Source of the DNA: JBECKR01 sp040235415
Lineage (GTDB): Bacteria; Acidobacteriota; Polarisedimenticolia; Polarisedimenticolales; Polarisedimenticolaceae
DNA length: 9,627 bases
Assembly (NCBI GenBank): GCA_040235415.1
Contig: JBECKR010000424.1
Span: 1-9,627, forward strand
Reading direction: 5' to 3'
The notes beneath the pieces are model-generated. The model was given only the letters and a program-made list of their open reading frames with translations. It did no database searches and was not told where the DNA came from. The translations under genes were made by a program, and so were the position numbers. The stretch's first letter is position 1, and each line of letters begins with the position of its first letter. Of this stretch, positions 7,401-9,627 are shown piece by piece.

Positions 7401-7760
7401 CGTCGCGGTCGCGTCGACGATGCTGACGCTGTCGGACAGCAGGTTGACGACCCAGACCTGCCCGTTCGGTCGCGCCGCGACGGCGACCGGCTCGAGGCCG
7501 ACCGGCACCGAGCCGGCGTGGTGCAGCCCGGCCGCGTCGACGTCGAAGATCTCGAGGCGATCGTCCGGCGTGTTCACGGCGTACAGTCGAGAGCCGTCGG
7601 GTGAGAGCGCCAGCGGGCGCGTCTGGAGCGACTCGAACTCGGCGAACGACCCCGTGCTCGAGGCGCGGGCGGGGATGGTGCCGAGCGCCGCCGCGAGCGC
7701 GACGGCCGCGGCGAGCGTCCCGGCGCGGAGGGGTTGCCGTAACGACAATCCAGGAAGCAT
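4416..7760 (-). CDS. Exported YVTN beta-propeller / di-haem cytochrome c / MopE-repeat fusion protein
   Basis: The product has 1114 residues; the start is fixed by GGGAGG six bases before the ATG. A signal peptide covers 1-33 (cleavage after ARA). Residues about 40-480 are YVTN/NHL-type propeller repeats (LSPDGSRLYAVN, GMAVNPVNGKLYVSN, GMAVTPDGATLFVA). Two c-type haem sites follow: CAVCH at 505-509 and CNDCH at 659-663. NFKIPQLRDMY from 686 and GFIHDG at 726-731 resemble the LRN and HDG motifs of MauG/cytochrome c peroxidase enzymes. An Asp-rich Ca-binding-type linker (DRDEDGFFDRDE, DTDGDG) lies near 872-908. Two MopE-type repeats with the DCxxxDPxxxPGAxExCDGxDxDC pattern span about 909-934 and 969-994; the family was named from a copper-binding methanotroph protein. 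The last ~110 residues form a beta-sandwich-like module with three Cys, ending SPDACP. Expected location is periplasm or cell surface, with a redox role of unknown substrate. It is the first gene of the operon with the ASST-family gene. Confidence 0.88.
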   Translation of the reverse strand: MLPGLSLRQPLRAGTLAAAVALAAALGTIPARASSTGSFAEFESLQTRPLALSPDGSRLYAVNTPDDRLEIFDVDAAGLHHAGSVPVGLEPVAVAARPNGQVWVVNLLSDSVSIVDATATPPRVVRTLLVGDEPRDIVFAGPGAGRAFVTTAHRGQNGPIDPQLTTPGIGRADVWVFDADAPGTTLEGTPIEILSLFGDSPGALAATPDGSTVYGAVLLSGNRSTTIHEGAIPDGDLPPPRDDADGVPAPETGLIVRYDGAHWVDGLGRTWDSAVKFSLPDEDVFAIDAMADPPHETAAYSGVGTVLFGMAVNPVNGKLYVSNTEAQNDIRFEGPGIRGGSTVRGRTHLSRITVIGSSTVLPRHLNKHLDPASPTASPADNAKSLSLPQGMAVTPDGATLFVAAFGSGEIGVFDTAELEGDTFVPSASSHIAVSGGGPSGLVLDTAHGRLYVLTRFDDAVSVIDVASRLEIAHHPLHNPEPASIVNGRPLFYDAHYTSSRGDGSCAVCHVSGDFDGLAWDLGNPDASVLHNPNPFELGPDPTTMQDFHPVKGPMTTQTLRGLAHGGPMHWRGDRTGGNDPGGDPLDENAALLKFNVAFVDLVGREAPLPQAEMQAMTDFLLQICHPPNPIRSLDDSLTAAEQRGSDFYFTQPVRTDKTCNDCHTLDPVAGNFGTHGLMASVGETQNFKIPQLRDMYRKVGMFGMPSVLQILPGDNDFMGDQIRGFGFIHDGSVDTLLRFHRHRVFSFPGGDAQRQDVDAFVMAYPSESAPILGQQVTLTSTNAAVAGPRIDLLIARSAVTSPVPECDLVVKGVTGGEARGWYRTAAGTFRSDRASEPLLSDVDLRALAATASQELTYTCVPPGSGERIGVDRDEDGFFDRDETDAGSDPADAASTPSDTDGDGTPNASDCAPEDPWSYPGALEVCDGNDNDCDGTVPADEIDGDGDGWVACLDWSDGQGDQPQILGGGDCGPADPGTFPGAPETCDGVDQDCSGVADDNVAPPAGVPDLDLSKVPGATSLMWTTVPGSTGYDVVQGRLTPLSETGSLSSSVSACLADDDAGTSIDDPEIPMLGGGFWYLVRPRNCGGPGTFDTMGPSQEAPRDGQIAQSPDACP
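4842..5036 (-). other. Two MopE-type metal-binding repeats with acidic spacer (part of the cytochrome fusion)
   Basis: The first repeat codes DCAPEDP...SYPGALEVCDGNDNDCDG (residues about 909-934). The second codes DCGPADP...TFPGAPETCDGVDQDCSG (about 969-994). An Asp/Gly spacer with EIDGDGDGW lies between. Each unit has paired Cys and many Asp, as in the putative metal-binding MopE motif. The Asp-Gly run is encoded by a short GTC/GCC triplet repeat near 4920-4940. Confidence 0.75.
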
Positions 7761-7765
7761 GGCTC

Positions 7766-7843
7766 GCCTCCCGTTGGACGGAGCAAAAACGACGAAATCG
7801 CGTGCCCTCAGGGCTCCCGGTGGGGGGGGGCGGATCGGGAGGC
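7766..7843 (-). promoter_or_regulatory. 5' leader able to form two exclusive pairings, one hiding the ribosome site
   Basis: In the minus-strand transcript, GCCTCCCG (7843-7836) is perfectly complementary over eight bases to CGGGAGGC (7773-7766), which contains the SD of the cytochrome fusion gene. Six bases of the same segment, CTCCCG (7841-7836), can instead pair with CGGGAG (7819-7814). The two pairings exclude each other, and a run of nine C (7830-7822) sits in the proximal loop. This is the layout of a translational switch, but no known riboswitch core is recognised and GC-rich DNA gives such matches by chance. Confidence 0.3.
7767..7772 (-). promoter_or_regulatory. Ribosome binding site of the cytochrome fusion gene
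   Basis: GGGAGG lies on the minus strand six bases before the ATG at 7760, at ideal spacing; it sets the start. Confidence 0.7.
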
Positions 7844-7852
7844 CGGCGGGGT

Positions 7853-7867
7853 ATGGCGCAACGCCAT
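7853..7867. promoter_or_regulatory. Palindrome at the predicted transcription start; candidate operator
   Basis: ATGGCG and CGCCAT are perfect 6-bp arms around three bases. The palindrome begins two bases downstream of the -10 element (7874-7869), so it covers the expected start of transcription near 7862. A repressor bound there would block initiation of the operon. The regulator is not in the window. Confidence 0.4.
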
Positions 7868-7868
7868 A

Positions 7869-7896
7869 GTTCTACGTCGATTCCGGGCCGTGTCAA
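7869..7896 (-). promoter_or_regulatory. Sigma70-type promoter of the cytochrome/ASST operon
   Basis: TTGACA (7896-7891) is a perfect -35 hexamer. After 16 bases comes TAGAAC (7874-7869), a four-of-six -10. It lies in the gap after the kinase stop and points at the operon, predicting a leader of about 100 bases. It is the most AT-rich and best-matching promoter in the right part of the window. Confidence 0.55.
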
Positions 7897-7927
7897 CCCG
7901 TAAGGTAGGATTTGGGCGCTCCCGAGA

Positions 7928-9627
7928 TCAGCGGGCCGTCCGGGCCCGGAGCGCCGAACCGGAGGGGGCCGCGGTCGCGACGCGGGCGGCGACGAGCGTC
8001 AGCGCCGCGAGCACCGCGAGCAGCAGGAACGACGTCCCCGCGTACCACGCCGAGGGGTCGGACGTGAACGGCCACTGCTGCAGCCGGAACGTGAAGAACA
8101 GCGTGACGACGAGGGCGAACAGCCCGAACCGGATCAGGACCGCGAGGACCAGGGCCCACACGAGCGCCGTCTCGACCAGCGCGCTCGCGAGCGCGAGCCG
8201 CCCGGCGTCGATCGCGCCGACCCAGTGGTGGTCGAGCGCGATCAGGAGGACGAGCGTCGCCGCCGTCGCGAGCCACGGCCGCCGCAGCAGGAACAGCGCG
8301 CCGGTCAGGAGCAGGAGCACGATCGTCGGCCACGCCAGCGCATCCGGCGACAGCAGGTGCCGCACCGCGCGCAGGCCCTCGTCCCACTGGTTCCCGAACG
8401 GCGCGCGCGTCGCGCCCCCGAACCAGGCCGGCGCCGTGCGGTCGAGCCCCTGCAGCAGCACGATCGCGACCCCGGCGAGACCGCCGACGAGGACGTCGCG
8501 GCCGACCCTCGGGTCGAGGAAGCGGCCGAGCAGGACCCGGCTCCAGGTGATCAGGGTCTCCGGCCAGGCGCGGCGCGCGTACGGCTCGAGCGCGAGGTAG
8601 GCGCACGCGGTCCAGGCGGCGAAGAACACGGCCAACGCGACCCCCGGCAAGACCGCCTCGAAGCTGCCCGCGAGGATCGCGGCCGGGCGCGCGGTCAGCG
8701 CCCCGAACGCGAGCGAGGCGAGCAGCACGGCGAGGCCGAGCCGGATCGCGCCGCGGCGGTCGCCGCTGCCGCGCCGGACGTTGCGGCGCGCGATCCACGG
8801 CGCCGCGAGCAGCACGAGGAGCCCGAACGCCTCGGCGAGCCCGATGCCGATCCGGTTCGTCAGCGTCGCCGGCGCGGTCTGCGGCTCCCGCCAGGCTCCG
8901 TCGAACGGGTGAATGACGTCGAACGACGTGACCTCCCCGGCGGCCGCCGCGGCTTCGACGCGCAGCGCCGGGTCGGGCCTTCCCGGATAGTGCCCGGTCC
9001 AGGCGCGGCGCTCGTCGGCGTAGTACATCGGCCTCCAGCTCGGCTCGACCTCGGTGAGGTCGCGCGGGTCGAGCCCGGCCGCGGCGATCAGGCGGTCCCA
9101 GTCGGGAGGTCCGGTCCGCGCCGCGTCGTGCTGCCGCGGCACGCGGTCGAGGTACAGCAGCCGTCCCGCGCCGTCCAGCGCCACCTGCGCCGAGCCGACG
9201 CGCGTCACCGGCGGATCCGTGGACCGGATCGTGCCGTACGGGTTCCGGGGGACGAGCGTCTCGGGACCCTCGCGGTACCAGAAGCAGTACGGGGTCGGCG
9301 GTCCCTCGGCCAGCCGCGTCCAGCGGTCCGGGCTCGGGTCGGTCCGCATGACGTGGTCGAGGTACGCCTCGCGAACGCCGAACCAGTAGGCGCGGTCCGC
9401 GGGCGGCGCCGCTCCGATCCCCGCCAGGATGCCGCGAGCCGCGTCCGCGAGCACGACCGGCGGCTTCTCCGGCGGCGGCAGGCGGGTGTGGAGGACGTCG
9501 CCGCCGAGCCACAGCAGCGCCAGGCCGCCGAGGACGGCGGCGGCGAGCGCGGCGGCCGTCGCGGGCCGCAGCGCGCCGACCCCCCCGGCGTCGGCGACGG
9601 TCTCGGGCGACGGCGTCTCCCCGGCCG
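7928..9627 (-). CDS. C-terminal membrane part of a serine/threonine-protein kinase-family protein, partial (5' end outside window)
   Basis: The frame is open from the right edge to the TGA at 7930-7928 (566 full codons). A GTG at 9454 is only an internal Val codon: coding sequence continues upstream of it through a membrane segment (AALAAAVLGGLALLWLGGD, near 9510-9565), so I treat the gene as entering from the edge. After this segment comes a soluble, probably extracytoplasmic region of about 230 residues. It contains PPADRAYWFG, SPDRWTRL, PYCFWYREGPETLVP, PDWDRLIAAAGLD and AWTGHYPGRPDPALRVEAA. Then follow roughly eight more membrane segments, with ARRNVRRGSGDRRGA, YLALEPYARRAWPETLI and SWYAG-type motifs between them. 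This layout is familiar as the tail of serine/threonine protein kinases in Acidobacteriota and relatives; the cytoplasmic kinase domain would be N-terminal and is not visible. The tail's role is unknown, possibly sensing. Confidence that it is coding is very high; the kinase assignment is moderate. Confidence 0.75.
   Translation of the reverse strand, partial: AGETPSPETVADAGGVGALRPATAAALAAAVLGGLALLWLGGDVLHTRLPPPEKPPVVLADAARGILAGIGAAPPADRAYWFGVREAYLDHVMRTDPSPDRWTRLAEGPPTPYCFWYREGPETLVPRNPYGTIRSTDPPVTRVGSAQVALDGAGRLLYLDRVPRQHDAARTGPPDWDRLIAAAGLDPRDLTEVEPSWRPMYYADERRAWTGHYPGRPDPALRVEAAAAAGEVTSFDVIHPFDGAWREPQTAPATLTNRIGIGLAEAFGLLVLLAAPWIARRNVRRGSGDRRGAIRLGLAVLLASLAFGALTARPAAILAGSFEAVLPGVALAVFFAAWTACAYLALEPYARRAWPETLITWSRVLLGRFLDPRVGRDVLVGGLAGVAIVLLQGLDRTAPAWFGGATRAPFGNQWDEGLRAVRHLLSPDALAWPTIVLLLLTGALFLLRRPWLATAATLVLLIALDHHWVGAIDAGRLALASALVETALVWALVLAVLIRFGLFALVVTLFFTFRLQQWPFTSDPSAWYAGTSFLLLAVLAALTLVAARVATAAPSGSALRARTAR

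Noticed and set aside
4368..7604. Second long plus-strand open frame (1078 codons)
   Set aside because: It lies antisense to the cytochrome fusion gene, whose reading shows signal peptide, haem motifs and an SD; the antisense product is a repetitive Arg/Val/Asp/Ala mixture without recognisable domains.
7808..7867. Possible 19-codon leader peptide starting inside the palindrome
   Set aside because: Its ATG lies just upstream of the predicted transcription start near 7862 and has no SD, so it is unlikely to be translated.
7897..7927. Terminator behind the kinase-family gene
   Set aside because: GGGCGCTCCC near 7914 is a weak inverted repeat with tiny arms and no T-tract follows on the minus strand.

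Overview
The window is very GC-rich apart from its left sixth, and carries short intergenic gaps and clear Shine-Dalgarno (SD) sequences. The protein types suggest a Gram-negative-like, high-GC soil or sediment bacterium, most likely Acidobacteriota. The main clues are a serine/threonine kinase with a long multi-pass membrane tail, and secreted proteins ending in Cys-containing beta-sandwich modules of a kind I associate with Acidobacteriota metagenome assemblies. This placement is inference; no marker gene is present.

Left region (1-1764): a two-gene set on the minus strand. A predicted HExxH zinc metalloprotease-like protein (625-1563) is followed one base later by a GTG-started open frame that leaves the window at base 1 and resembles the DUF6880/SWIM-associated helical family. 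Both are visibly less GC-rich than the rest. The set lies just downstream of the 3' end of a tRNA gene with anticodon CAU (1765-1838), probably tRNA-Ile2. The gap between holds a strong inverted repeat (8-bp arms, 7-nt loop) that copies the anticodon arm of a tRNA-Gln(UUG). Together these look like the edge of an acquired island, although no integrase is in view.

Centre (1941-7896): a glutathione S-transferase gene runs rightwards and meets a leftward two-gene operon tail to tail, the two stop codons sharing one CTAG. The operon starts from a TTGACA/TAGAAC promoter with a palindrome at the predicted start of transcription. Its first gene encodes a 1114-residue exported fusion: YVTN-type beta-propeller, two CxxCH haem sites in a MauG/cytochrome-c-peroxidase-like domain, a Ca-binding-type Asp-rich linker, two MopE-type metal-binding repeats and a C-terminal module. 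The second, 28 bases further on, encodes an exported arylsulfotransferase-family propeller with its own C-terminal module. They probably act together outside the cytoplasm, one as a redox protein and the other on aryl or sulfated compounds, but the substrate cannot be read from sequence.

Right region (7928-9627): the C-terminal, membrane-embedded part of a gene on the minus strand that enters from the right edge. It matches the tail of a family of serine/threonine protein kinases; the kinase domain itself would lie outside the window.

There is no gene-free stretch over 300 bases. I found no CRISPR array, rRNA, insertion sequence or transposase.
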